A stretch of 64,000 nt of DNA from Flavobacterium sp. NRK F7 (lineage in GTDB: Bacteria; Bacteroidota; Bacteroidia; Flavobacteriales; Flavobacteriaceae). The stretch is taken from positions 1,853,624 to 1,917,623 of the forward strand of contig NZ_JAMXLB010000001.1 of the NCBI RefSeq assembly GCF_024054195.1. Reading direction: 5' to 3'. Every line of letters begins with the position of its first letter. Position 1 is the first letter of the stretch. The translations under genes and the position numbers were made by a program. Shown in pieces: positions 16,999 to 25,332 of the stretch. The notes under the pieces were generated by a model. That model did no database searches, was not told where the DNA came from, and was given only the letters and a program-made list of their open reading frames with translations.

Positions 16999-18507
16999 TT
17001 AAAAATTAATAGAGTAGGTAAGAGTAACGTTATTTTGTATAGCTCTAACTCTTGCTGTATCAGTCATGCCGGAAGAAATGAATCTTTGATTGTAATTTCT
17101 ATAACTGTAGGAATAGGCTAAATCTAGTTTGCTATCTCCAAAATTATAACCTAAACCACCAGAATAGCCTGTTAAATCGCCCATGGTGTAATCTATTTTA
17201 TACGGACTTTGTTCAAAACGATATCCAGCTCTTAAGCTAAATTCTTTAATTCGGTATTCACCACCCATTCTTATTTCATAGGCTTCGGTTAAGTTTTCGC
17301 TTAAGCTTTGATTAATACCACTGTAATCGTTAGTGGGTTTAAATTGTGTGTTTGAATAATCTTTTCTTGAAACATCCACACTGAATAAACCTTTTTTCTC
17401 AAAAACATAAGCGCCACTAAGCGTCCATTTTGATGGAGTAGTTAGTTTGTAAGGCGCATATTCGATAGTAATGTTAGGATTAGTTACTTTGCCGATAAAG
17501 TCATTATCGTTTGGAGCTTCAGTTCTTTCAGTATATAAGTTTTGAGATAGTTGGTCTGTTAATCTATGCCAAGTAGGAGTTTCATAAGCTAAACCTACTC
17601 TGAAGTTTTCCGTAATTTTAGCAATAGCTCCAAAATTCATGGAAAATCCATTTCCAAATGTATATTGTTCATTATTAAATTCAATATAGCTTACACTAGC
17701 ACCTGTTGGATATAATCCATTATTAGATTCAATTAATTGATACGTATTAACATAGTCAGTAAAATGAAAATTCAAATTCATTCCAAAGTAAACCTTGTCT
17801 TGATATGAGGTTGCAAAATTTGCTGTAAATTTACCATTGTATCCAGTAGCTTTAGAATATCTTGATTGTTGATAAGTGGTATTATTAGGAACATTACTGT
17901 AGTAAATATTATTAGTTGAGTCGTATTCAGCAATGAAGGAATTATATCCCAACCATGCTTGTTGGTCAATAAATGATAGGGATTCAAATGGACTATTGGC
18001 ACTATCTACATTAAAAACACCTTCATTTCCTATTCCGTTTGCAAAACGTAAAAAATATTGGTCAATAGAATTAGTACTGTTTCCAAAGAAATAATTTGTA
18101 TTATCAAAGTTTTTGGAATTTTCATAATTAAGACCAATAGAAATCTTTCTCCACTTATTTGTTTCGTTATTATCTACAAATACAAAAACAGCTCCTAGTT
18201 GATTCAAATCTAAGGTACTATTATTTTGTTTTCGGCTAGTTCCATAATAATTTGATTTATTATTGGTATTGAAACTACTAGCGGTAACAGCAGCCATGTT
18301 ATGACTGAAAATAGCCGTTCCAGCTGGATTGACATTAATAGCAGACAAATCACCACCTAAAGAACCAAATGCCCCACTCATTGCTCTAAATCGTGCCGTT
18401 CCAGTTAAATCTTCTGTGGCATAACGTAAAGCGTCTTGTGTAGTTATTTCTTGACTAAATCCATTAAAAAAGGTCAATACTAAGGGGATTATATAAAAAT
18501 TTTTCAT
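16999..18507 (-). CDS. OmpP1/FadL/TodX-family outer-membrane transport protein
   Basis: A 502-residue outer-membrane protein. A signal peptide (about residues 1-19, ending NGFSQ) is followed by the FadL-type N-terminal hatch region (YATEDLTGTARFRAMSGAFG, then LGGDLSAINVNPAGTAIF). The rest is alternating aromatic beta-strands that end in a terminal Phe, as expected for a barrel inserted by Bam. The family imports long-chain fatty acids and aromatic hydrocarbons; Bacteroidota members are often labelled hemin receptor without proof. It lies 54 bases downstream of the Gly/Tyr-rich lipoprotein and is probably in the same transcript. Confidence 0.85.
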   Translation of the reverse strand: MKNFYIIPLVLTFFNGFSQEITTQDALRYATEDLTGTARFRAMSGAFGSLGGDLSAINVNPAGTAIFSHNMAAVTASSFNTNNKSNYYGTSRKQNNSTLDLNQLGAVFVFVDNNETNKWRKISIGLNYENSKNFDNTNYFFGNSTNSIDQYFLRFANGIGNEGVFNVDSANSPFESLSFIDQQAWLGYNSFIAEYDSTNNIYYSNVPNNTTYQQSRYSKATGYNGKFTANFATSYQDKVYFGMNLNFHFTDYVNTYQLIESNNGLYPTGASVSYIEFNNEQYTFGNGFSMNFGAIAKITENFRVGLAYETPTWHRLTDQLSQNLYTERTEAPNDNDFIGKVTNPNITIEYAPYKLTTPSKWTLSGAYVFEKKGLFSVDVSRKDYSNTQFKPTNDYSGINQSLSENLTEAYEIRMGGEYRIKEFSLRAGYRFEQSPYKIDYTMGDLTGYSGGLGYNFGDSKLDLAYSYSYRNYNQRFISSGMTDTARVRAIQNNVTLTYSINF

Positions 18508-18561
18508 AGCAATTCTATTCTAAATATTTAGATTTAATTTTCTTTTCAATTTCAATTTAGA

Positions 18562-19572
18562 TTATCCTCTTCCGCCTCTTCCACCAGTAGAGCGTCCACC
18601 AGCTGAAGAAGATCTACCACCTCCGTAAGAGCCTCCTGAGCTTCTAGAAGGAGTATAATTGCTAGATGAACGAGTTGAAGATGAGCTCCTTGGAGTAGAG
18701 AAATTTGTGTTTGATGTTGAAGAATTGTTTCTAGGTGTAGAATAGTTATTTCTTGTTCCTGATGTACGTGGAGAAGAATAAGTGTTTCTTGTTCCAGATG
18801 TGTTTCTAGTGTTACTATATGTATTTCTATTAACAGAGGTTCTGGTATTATTGAAGTTTCTGGTAGAAGTTGTTCTATTGCTATATCTATTTCCGTTTGC
18901 TACATAATAACTAGAACCACCTCTGGTGCCAGAGTTATAAGCTAGATGTCTTCTACCGCCTCCATAATATCCATTGTTGTACCATCCAGGACTATAATAA
19001 TTATAATAACCGCCATAAGGATATCCTCCATAATAAGCAGGTCCGTACCATGAACTCCATCCCCAGCCTGGTCCGTAAGTTCCCCATCCCCACGAAGTAC
19101 CAAAATATGGACGACCCCATCCCCAGCTAGAGCCGTACCAATTATTCCAGCCAATTCCCCAGTAAGGAGAGTACCAATTGTTCCATCCCCAACTATTATC
19201 GTAATAATTTACAGTTACACTGCTAGAGTTGTTACCCCATCCGGCATACTGACTATTTGTGTCATAATTTTTATACACTGTAACTACACTATCATTGTTT
19301 TCTGAAGAATAGTCCTCAACATCAGTGAAATAGGTGTAATCATCTTGCATGCTTTTGAACTGCTGAGAATATTTGTTTGAAGACTCTAAATTTTGTTGAG
19401 AATATTTATTGTCATTGCTTACTTCATATCTTTGATTTGATCCATAGATTCCGTCATTATCATAATAAGATGTATTTTGATAAGAACCACAGGACACAAG
19501 CATCATTACACTTAGTATTCCGAGTAAGGAAAATAAGTGCCTTTTTCTTAATAATGGTAGATTAGCTTTCAT
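18562..19572 (-). CDS. Gly/Tyr/Trp/Asn-rich lipoprotein with low-complexity tail
   Basis: A 336-residue exported protein. A lipobox (MMLVSCGS) places the lipidated cysteine at C28. Residues 30-110 are acidic and Asn-rich. Residues about 120-210 are made of repeats of Trp, Gly, Tyr and Asn (GWGWNNWYSP type), and residues about 215-336 are Arg/Ser/Thr/Asn-rich repeats of the RNTYS/SGTRN type ending in GGRGGRG. No enzymatic motif is present. It is probably surface- or periplasm-facing and may act as a structural or adhesive component; this is inference from composition. Its promoter is back to back with that of proS. Confidence 0.7.
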   Translation of the reverse strand: MKANLPLLRKRHLFSLLGILSVMMLVSCGSYQNTSYYDNDGIYGSNQRYEVSNDNKYSQQNLESSNKYSQQFKSMQDDYTYFTDVEDYSSENNDSVVTVYKNYDTNSQYAGWGNNSSSVTVNYYDNSWGWNNWYSPYWGIGWNNWYGSSWGWGRPYFGTSWGWGTYGPGWGWSSWYGPAYYGGYPYGGYYNYYSPGWYNNGYYGGGRRHLAYNSGTRGGSSYYVANGNRYSNRTTSTRNFNNTRTSVNRNTYSNTRNTSGTRNTYSSPRTSGTRNNYSTPRNNSSTSNTNFSTPRSSSSTRSSSNYTPSRSSGGSYGGGRSSSAGGRSTGGRGGRG

Positions 19573-19586
19573 AATTATATTTTTTA

Positions 19587-19617
19587 TTGTTGGACATCAC
19601 AAAAATAGTTAGTTTTG
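19587..19617 (+). promoter_or_regulatory. Promoter of proS (-33 TTG, -7 TAGTTTTG)
   Basis: TAGTTTTG at 19610-19617 with a TTG at 19590-19592, 17 bases apart, 53 bases before the proS ATG. Confidence 0.65.
19600..19607 (-). promoter_or_regulatory. -7 element (TATTTTTG on the minus strand) of the lipoprotein gene
   Basis: Plus-strand CAAAAATA is the exact complement of TAnnTTTG, 27 bases from the lipoprotein start at 19572. It lies within the -33/-7 spacer of the divergent proS promoter. Confidence 0.55.
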
Positions 19618-19670
19618 CGTTACATTTAGTTAAAATAAATATAAACAAATTTTATGCCAAAACCTAGATA

Positions 19671-21149
19671 ATGAGCAAAAACTTAACAACAAGAGCAGAA
19701 GATTATTCAAAATGGTATAACGAATTAGTAGTTAAAGCTGATTTGGCCGAGAATTCAGGAGTTAGAGGATGTATGGTTATTAAGCCTTACGGATATGCAA
19801 TTTGGGAAAAAATGCAAGGAGAATTAGATAGAATGTTTAAAGAAACAGGTCATACAAATGCCTATTTTCCTCTTTTTGTTCCAAAAAGTATGTTTGAAGC
19901 AGAAGAAAAAAATGCAGAAGGTTTTGCAAAAGAATGCGCCATTGTAACGCATTATAGATTAACAAATGATCCAGATAAAAAAGGAAAATTAATTGTTGAT
20001 CCAGAAGCAAAATTAGAAGAGGAATTAATTGTTAGGCCTACAAGTGAGGCAATTATTTGGAGTACTTATAGAGGTTGGGTGCAATCTTACAGAGATTTGC
20101 CATTATTGATTAATCAATGGGCGAATGTGGTGAGATGGGAGATGAGAACTCGTTTGTTTTTAAGAACGGCTGAATTTTTATGGCAAGAAGGACATACCGC
20201 TCATGCAACTCGTTTAGAAGCTATTGAGGAATCGGAAAAAATGATGCATGTATATGCTGATTTTGTTGAAAATTTTATGGCTATCCCTGTTGTAAAAGGT
20301 TTAAAAACAGAATCTGAACGATTTGCAGGTGCAGATGAAACCTATTGTATTGAAGCTTTAATGCAAGATGGGAAAGCGTTACAGGCTGGGACTTCTCACT
20401 TTTTAGGGCAAAATTTTGCTAAAGCATTTGATGTTAAATTTACAAGTAAAGAAGGTAAATTGGAGTATGTGTGGGGAACTTCTTGGGGTGTTTCTACGCG
20501 TTTGATGGGAGCATTAGTGATGACCCATTCTGATGACAATGGTCTGGTTTTACCTCCAAATTTAGCTCCTATACAGGTTGTTATTGTTCCTATTTATAAG
20601 ACTGATGAACAATTTGATGCTATTTCGGAAGAAGTGAATAAACTTGTAACTGCTTTGAGAAAATTAAATATTTCAGTAAAATTTGATAATAGAGATACGC
20701 ATAAACCAGGGTTTAAATTTGCTGAATGGGAATTAAAAGGGGTGCCAGTACGTTTGGCTATTGGTCCAAAAGATTTAGAGAATGGTACTTATGAAGTGGC
20801 TAGAAGAGATACATTAAGTAAAGAAGTAGTAAATAAAGAAGGAATTGAAGTTTATCTTCAAGATTTATTAGAAACAATTCAAAAGGATTTATTTATTCGT
20901 GCAGTGAATTATAGAACACAGCATACTACTGAAGTAAATTCATTTGAGGAGTTTAAGGATGTTTTAGAAAACAAAGGTGGATTTGTTGCAGCACATTGGG
21001 ATGGAACTGCAGAGACTGAAGAAAAGATAAAAGATTTGACAAAAGCTACTATTCGTTGTATTCCACTAGATAGAGTAGAAGAAGCAGGAAAGTGTGTTTT
21101 TACGGGGCTTCCATCTAAAGGGAGAGTGCTATTTGCAAAGGCATATTAA
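19671..21149 (+). CDS. proS: Prolyl-tRNA synthetase (short, archaeal/eukaryotic-like type)
   Basis: A 492-residue class II aminoacyl-tRNA synthetase that charges tRNA-Pro. The type without an internal INS editing domain is recognised by its length and by the start ([20 protein letters not shown]), [17 protein letters not shown] (motif 2 side), [15 protein letters not shown] and [20 protein letters not shown] (motif 3 side). An anticodon-binding domain (about 295-400) is followed by a C-terminal domain with the ending [10 protein letters not shown]. It is first in a translation block with two tRNA-Glu genes, rpsT and typA. Confidence 0.95.
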   Translation: MSKNLTTRAEDYSKWYNELVVKADLAENSGVRGCMVIKPYGYAIWEKMQGELDRMFKETGHTNAYFPLFVPKSMFEAEEKNAEGFAKECAIVTHYRLTNDPDKKGKLIVDPEAKLEEELIVRPTSEAIIWSTYRGWVQSYRDLPLLINQWANVVRWEMRTRLFLRTAEFLWQEGHTAHATRLEAIEESEKMMHVYADFVENFMAIPVVKGLKTESERFAGADETYCIEALMQDGKALQAGTSHFLGQNFAKAFDVKFTSKEGKLEYVWGTSWGVSTRLMGALVMTHSDDNGLVLPPNLAPIQVVIVPIYKTDEQFDAISEEVNKLVTALRKLNISVKFDNRDTHKPGFKFAEWELKGVPVRLAIGPKDLENGTYEVARRDTLSKEVVNKEGIEVYLQDLLETIQKDLFIRAVNYRTQHTTEVNSFEEFKDVLENKGGFVAAHWDGTAETEEKIKDLTKATIRCIPLDRVEEAGKCVFTGLPSKGRVLFAKAY

Positions 21150-21177
21150 AAAAAAATAAAAATTTTTCGAAAGTTAC

Positions 21178-21207
21178 TTGCAAGAATAAAAAAAAGTTGT
21201 AGTTTTG
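21178..21207 (+). promoter_or_regulatory. Promoter of the tRNA-Glu pair (-33 TTG, -7 TAGTTTTG)
   Basis: TTG at 21178-21180 and TAGTTTTG at 21200-21207, 19 bases apart and 21 bases before the first tRNA. Confidence 0.65.
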
Positions 21208-21228
21208 CATCCGCATTCGAGAAATAAT

Positions 21229-21300
21229 GGTCCGTTCGTCTAGGGGTTAGGACGCCAGGTTTTCATCCTGGTAACACGGGTTCGATTCCCGTACGGACTA
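21229..21300 (+). tRNA. tRNA-Glu (anticodon TTC)
   Basis: A full cloverleaf of 72 nt. The acceptor GGTCCGT pairs with ACGGACT (first pair a G-U wobble), the anticodon stem CCAGG/CCTGG carries loop TTTTCAT with anticodon TTC at 21262-21264, and the T loop is TTCGATT. The 3' CCA is not encoded. Confidence 0.97.
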
Positions 21301-21316
21301 CAAATTTAAGCTCAAT

Positions 21317-21388
21317 GGCCCGTTCGTCTATCGGTTAGGACGCCAGGTTTTCATCCTGGTAAGAGGGGTTCGATTCCCCTACGGGCTA
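21317..21388 (+). tRNA. tRNA-Glu (anticodon TTC), second copy
   Basis: A 72-nt cloverleaf 16 bases after the first copy, with the same anticodon arm. Acceptor GGCCCGT/ACGGGCT, a different D loop and a GGGG/CCCC T stem distinguish it. Substitutions against copy one are compensated on the other strand of each stem. CCA is not encoded. Confidence 0.97.
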
Positions 21389-21454
21389 CAAATTAGTTGT
21401 GAAATAGTTTTGTAAAATAAAACTTTAGTGTCTCAAAGTCTTATTTTATTAGTT

Positions 21455-21508
21455 AAAACCAAAGTGATTATTCAGTGAATAATTGTGGGAGGTTTTTCTT
21501 TTTTAACT
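21455..21508 (+). promoter_or_regulatory. Structured region between tRNA-Glu and rpsT: terminator or rpsT leader
   Basis: An inner hairpin ATTATTC-AGT-GAATAAT (21467-21483) is enclosed by AAAACC/GGTTTT (21455-21460 with 21491-21496), and a T-rich tract follows at once. It could terminate the tRNA transcript or act as an attenuator in the rpsT 5' leader. A TAGTTTTG at 21405-21412 could be a separate rpsT promoter, but it has no good -33. Confidence 0.4.
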
Positions 21509-21548
21509 AGTAGTTTATAACAATTATTACAATTAAAAAAAGTACAAA

Positions 21549-21800
21549 ATGGCAAATCATAAATCTGCTTTAAAGAGAATTAGAAGTAACGAGAAAAAAA
21601 GAGTATTAAACAGATACCAACACAAAACTACTCGTAATGCAATCAAAGCTATTCGTTTAGCAACTGATAAAGCGGATGCTTCTGCAAAATTATCTTCAGT
21701 AATTTCAATGATTGACAAATTAGCTAAGAAAAATATTATTCATAATAATAAAGCTTCTAATTTAAAATCAAAATTAACGAAGCACGTAGCATCATTATAA
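21549..21800 (+). CDS. rpsT: 30S ribosomal protein S20
   Basis: An 83-residue, strongly basic helical protein that binds 16S rRNA early in 30S assembly. It begins MANHKSALKRIRSNEKKR, the universal S20 start, and has normal length. It lies alone, between the tRNA-Glu pair and typA, and is closed by its own terminator. A structured stretch in its 160-base leader could allow autoregulation, as known for S20 in other bacteria, though by a different mechanism. Confidence 0.97.
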   Translation: MANHKSALKRIRSNEKKRVLNRYQHKTTRNAIKAIRLATDKADASAKLSSVISMIDKLAKKNIIHNNKASNLKSKLTKHVASL

Positions 21801-21831
21801 TTTAGTATATTATAATTCTTTAAAATAACAA

Positions 21832-21858
21832 AAAGCTCTCCTTACGAGAGCTTTTTTT
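21832..21858 (+). terminator. Terminator of rpsT
   Basis: A 9-bp stem (21832-21840 with 21846-21854, AGCTCTC core) with a five-base loop and a T-run, 31 bases past the stop. Confidence 0.85.
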
Positions 21859-21925
21859 TATATTATATTTATGTTATTTGTAATTTACTTATTTCATATG
21901 TAGTGTTTTATCCAAAAAAATACCT

Positions 21926-21933
21926 TAATTTTG
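21926..21933 (+). promoter_or_regulatory. -7 element (TAATTTTG) of typA
   Basis: Exact consensus, 21 bases before the typA ATG. Confidence 0.6.
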
Positions 21934-21954
21934 CACCTTCAAAAAAATAGTTAA

Positions 21955-23751
21955 ATGACGTCTATTAGAAACATCGCAATTATTGCACACGTTGACCATG
22001 GTAAAACTACATTGGTTGATAAAATTATGTATCACTGTCAATTGTTTCGTGAAAACGAGAATACAGGTGATTTAATCCTTGATAATAATGATTTAGAGCG
22101 TGAGAGAGGTATTACAATTACATCTAAAAATGTATCTGTAATTTATAAAGGAACTAAAATTAATATTATTGATACACCAGGTCACGCCGATTTTGGTGGA
22201 GAAGTGGAACGTGTACTAAATATGGCTGACGGTGTGTGCTTATTAGTGGATGCATTTGAAGGACCAATGCCACAAACACGATTTGTATTACAAAAAGCTA
22301 TCAGTTTAGGTTTAAAACCATGTGTGGTAATCAATAAAGTTGATAAAGAAAACTGTACTCCTGAAGAAGTTCATGAAAAAGTATTTGATTTAATGTTTGA
22401 ATTAGGTGCAGAAGAGTGGCAGTTAGATTTTCCAACAGTATATGGTTCTGCTAAAAATAATTGGATGTCAGATGATTGGAAAAATCAAACAGAAAACATA
22501 GAACCATTATTAGATATGGTTTTAGCGAATGTACCTGCGCCTAAAGTTTCTGAAGGAACGCCTCAAATGTTGATTACCTCTTTAGACTTTTCAAGTTTTA
22601 CAGGACGTATTGCAATCGGGCGTTTACAAAGAGGTGTTTTAAAAGAAGGGATGAATATTTCTTTGGTAAAAAGAGATGGGAAGATTATAAAATCTAAAAT
22701 TAAAGAGTTACATACTTTTGAAGGTTTAGGACGTAAAAAAGTTACTGAAGTTGTTGCAGGAGATATTTGTGCTTTAGTTGGTTTAGAAGGATTTGAAATT
22801 GGTGATACTGTTGCTGATTTTGAAAATCCTGAAGCTTTAGAAACTATTGCTATTGATGAACCAACAATGAGTATGTTATTCACGATTAATGATTCTCCAT
22901 TTTTTGGTAAAGAGGGTAAATTTGTAACTTCTCGCCATATTAAAGATCGTTTAACTAAAGAATTAGAGAAAAATTTAGCGCTACGTGTACAAGAAACAGA
23001 TAGTGCTGATAAATTCTTGGTTTTTGGTCGTGGAGTACTTCACTTATCGGTTTTGATTGAAACCATGAGAAGAGAAGGATATGAGTTGCAAATTGGACAG
23101 CCTCAAGTTATTATCAAAGAAATTGATGGTGTAAAATGTGAACCAATTGAAGAATTAACTATTGATTTACCAGAAAATTTATCAGGTAGAGCCGTAGAAT
23201 TTGTAACCATTCGTAAAGGTGAAATGCTCAGTATGGAGCCAAAAGGTGAAAGAATGATTATCAAATTTAATATTCCTTCTCGTGGAATTATTGGTTTACG
23301 TAATCAATTGTTAACGGCAACAGCAGGTGAAGCTATTATGGCACACCGATTTATTGAATACCAACCTTATAAAGGTGAAATTCCAGGACGTTTAAGTGGT
23401 TCTTTAATTTCTATGGAAAATGGAAAGGCAATTCCTTATTCAATTGATAAATTACAGGAACGAGGTAAATTCTTTGTGGATCCTAATGAAGATATTTACG
23501 AAGGTCAGGTAATTGGTGAAAACTCTCGTGGTGATGATATGGTAGTAAACGTGACTAAGACTAAAAAATTAACTAACGTACGTTCTTCTGGAGCTGATGA
23601 TAAAGCGAGAATTATTCCTGCTATTAAATTCTCTTTGGAAGAAGCATTAGAATACATACAAAAAGATGAGTATGTTGAAGTTACTCCAAAATCATTACGT
23701 TTGCGTAAGATATATTTAAATGAAAACGATAGAAAACGTTTTAAAATGTAA
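21955..23751 (+). CDS. typA: Ribosome-associated GTPase TypA/BipA
   Basis: A 598-residue translational GTPase, normal in length. The G motifs are [10 protein letters not shown] (G1), a RGITI switch [11 protein letters not shown] (G3) and NKVD (G4). EF-G-like domains II, III and V follow, with the BipA-specific C-terminal domain at about 480-598 (ending [15 protein letters not shown]). It binds the 70S A site and supports ribosome assembly and growth under cold and other stress. It is flanked by its own -7 box and terminator, so it is transcribed alone. Confidence 0.97.
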   Translation: MTSIRNIAIIAHVDHGKTTLVDKIMYHCQLFRENENTGDLILDNNDLERERGITITSKNVSVIYKGTKINIIDTPGHADFGGEVERVLNMADGVCLLVDAFEGPMPQTRFVLQKAISLGLKPCVVINKVDKENCTPEEVHEKVFDLMFELGAEEWQLDFPTVYGSAKNNWMSDDWKNQTENIEPLLDMVLANVPAPKVSEGTPQMLITSLDFSSFTGRIAIGRLQRGVLKEGMNISLVKRDGKIIKSKIKELHTFEGLGRKKVTEVVAGDICALVGLEGFEIGDTVADFENPEALETIAIDEPTMSMLFTINDSPFFGKEGKFVTSRHIKDRLTKELEKNLALRVQETDSADKFLVFGRGVLHLSVLIETMRREGYELQIGQPQVIIKEIDGVKCEPIEELTIDLPENLSGRAVEFVTIRKGEMLSMEPKGERMIIKFNIPSRGIIGLRNQLLTATAGEAIMAHRFIEYQPYKGEIPGRLSGSLISMENGKAIPYSIDKLQERGKFFVDPNEDIYEGQVIGENSRGDDMVVNVTKTKKLTNVRSSGADDKARIIPAIKFSLEEALEYIQKDEYVEVTPKSLRLRKIYLNENDRKRFKM

Positions 23752-23760
23752 ATAATTGTA

Positions 23761-23789
23761 AAACTGCCTTGAAAAAGGCAGTTTTTTTA
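23761..23789 (+). terminator. Terminator of typA
   Basis: A 10-bp perfect stem (AAACTGCCTT with AAGGCAGTTT) with a GAAA tetraloop and a T-run, nine bases after the stop. Confidence 0.92.
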
Positions 23790-23800
23790 TAGTAGCTGTT

Positions 23801-24232
23801 ATGAAAGTAAAATTAAAATATGGTGTAGATCAATTGTTGTTTGGGATGAAGCAAAAAGATGTAGAAGCCATCTATGGAAAACCAAACAAACAATATATAG
23901 ACGAAGAAGATAATATTGTGTATGTATACAATTCATTTAAAATGCGTTTAACTTTTTATGATGAAGAGGAATTGCGTTTGGGATACATTACTTCTACTAA
24001 TGAAAATTTGGAATTGTTTGATACAAAGATAATTGGTAAATCTTGGGATGAAGTAAATCAATTATTGCAAAGCAATAAGTTAAAGGATTTTGAAACAGAA
24101 ATTGTAGATGGAACTGAAAATTATTTCTTTGAAGATTTTTGGCTTTTTGTAAATGTGGACTATAATCAGGTTTTTAAAATCGAAATAGGTGCTGTATTCA
24201 CAAATCAAGATGAATTTGATTGGAAATTCTAA
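23801..24232 (+). CDS. Small soluble protein of unknown function, BamE/SmpA-like opening
   Basis: A 143-residue acidic protein without signal peptide or membrane helix. The opening LLFGMKQKDVEAIYGKPNKQY resembles the GM...DV...GxP element of the BamE/SmpA fold, repeated loosely near residue 73 (IIGKSWDEVNQLL). Two copies of a small alpha-beta unit are therefore possible, but the family is not one I can name. It lies 12 bases after the typA terminator and ends facing the TPR gene across a shared terminator. Confidence 0.6.
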   Translation: MKVKLKYGVDQLLFGMKQKDVEAIYGKPNKQYIDEEDNIVYVYNSFKMRLTFYDEEELRLGYITSTNENLELFDTKIIGKSWDEVNQLLQSNKLKDFETEIVDGTENYFFEDFWLFVNVDYNQVFKIEIGAVFTNQDEFDWKF

Positions 24233-24261
24233 TCAGCTGTAATAAAAAATGAAATTATAAT

Positions 24262-24289
24262 AAAAAAGCCCTTTAATAGGGCTTTTTTT
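24262..24289. terminator. Bidirectional terminator between convergent genes
   Basis: An 11-bp stem (24262-24272 with 24278-24288, AGCCCT core) with an A-run on one side and a T-run on the other. It serves both the 143-residue protein gene and the TPR gene, whose stop codon it touches. Confidence 0.9.
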
Positions 24290-25280
24290 AATTTTGATTA
24301 ATATTGTTATTTTCAAGTATAGTATTGAAAGTGTCTAAATCATTCTTATTTTTAAATTCGGTATATAACATTTGTATTACTTTTTCAGCATCTGAACGAT
24401 AGGGAGATTTTTGCTGGATATATAAAATATAGGCTTTACACATATTGTCTAAAGCTTTTTCGAATTCATTTAGATGTTGAAAGTAAATAACTCCAATTCC
24501 GTAAAACACTTCTGGATTATCTTCTTGAATGTCTCTTAGTCTTTCATACGCTTTAATTGCTTTCTTGTATTCTTTTTTATAGGAATAAGCTATTGCAATA
24601 TTTTGTAAAGGCAACAATCCGTTTGGATCTATCTTTAAAGATTTTTCATAGGCTTTAATTGCTTCATCATACTGATTTAATTTTCTGTAACAAATTCCCA
24701 TATTGTCATATGCAAAAGCAAAATCAGGGTCAACTGTTACAGCTTTTTTGTAAAAGCTAACTGCTTTTTTGTAATCTTCTTCATCATAAGCGTCTAAACC
24801 CGAATTGTAATACTCTAAAGCTAATGGATTACTCGACATGGATTTTTCGTTTAACTTATCATAAGCAGCAATTTTACTTTTTAAAGGAACACAATTGTTA
24901 AGTAAATAGCTTTCTAAATCATAATATGCTTCTTTATATTGTTCTGAATCAGGGTTGGATGCAATTATAATATTAGCCTCTTTTTGTTTTATTTGAGTAC
25001 TATCTGTTAATGTTTCCAAATCAATCTCGATATCGGCCATTTGTAAGCCAAACTGATAAACCGTCACTTGTTTGTCTATACATACATTTATTTCTGAAGC
25101 AACTGAATCTTTGATTTTGTTAAATGTGTCTATAGAATCAATGCATTCACAAGCATTTTCGGCTAATTCTTTTAAAAATACATCTTTATTAAATTTAAAA
25201 GTGTTTTTCTTTTCTTTTTCTTGTGAAAAAAAAGATTGTGAGACACAAAATAGAATAATTAGAAGTAATTTTTTTTTCAT
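24288..25280 (-). CDS. Exported tetratricopeptide-repeat protein
   Basis: A 330-residue exported protein. The ATG at 25280 gives a clean signal peptide (about residues 1-20, ending FFSQ); an upstream in-frame ATG at 25340 would bury it. A cysteine-containing domain (about 30-130, with NACECID and NNCVPLK) precedes three to four TPR units at about 155-290 (LEYYNSGLDAYDEEDYKKAV, then AFAYDNMGICYRKLNQYDEA). TPRs mediate protein contacts; the partner is not visible. It is 52 bases downstream of the ClC gene and probably in its operon. Confidence 0.8.
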   Translation of the reverse strand: MKKKLLLIILFCVSQSFFSQEKEKKNTFKFNKDVFLKELAENACECIDSIDTFNKIKDSVASEINVCIDKQVTVYQFGLQMADIEIDLETLTDSTQIKQKEANIIIASNPDSEQYKEAYYDLESYLLNNCVPLKSKIAAYDKLNEKSMSSNPLALEYYNSGLDAYDEEDYKKAVSFYKKAVTVDPDFAFAYDNMGICYRKLNQYDEAIKAYEKSLKIDPNGLLPLQNIAIAYSYKKEYKKAIKAYERLRDIQEDNPEVFYGIGVIYFQHLNEFEKALDNMCKAYILYIQQKSPYRSDAEKVIQMLYTEFKNKNDLDTFNTILENNNINQN

Positions 25281-25332
25281 GATATTTTGGGTTAAAAAAA
25301 TAAAAATATCATTAAATACTGAAATAAAAAAA

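Noticed and set aside
18942..19154. Antisense and out-of-frame ORFs inside the Gly/Tyr/Trp-rich lipoprotein gene
   Set aside because: They arise from low-complexity codons; the lipoprotein frame alone has a signal peptide, promoter and sensible ends.
21229..21388. Recent duplication or mobile element at the two tRNA-Glu genes
   Set aside because: The copies differ at many compensated positions and no integrase or att-like repeat flanks them, so this is an old tandem pair.
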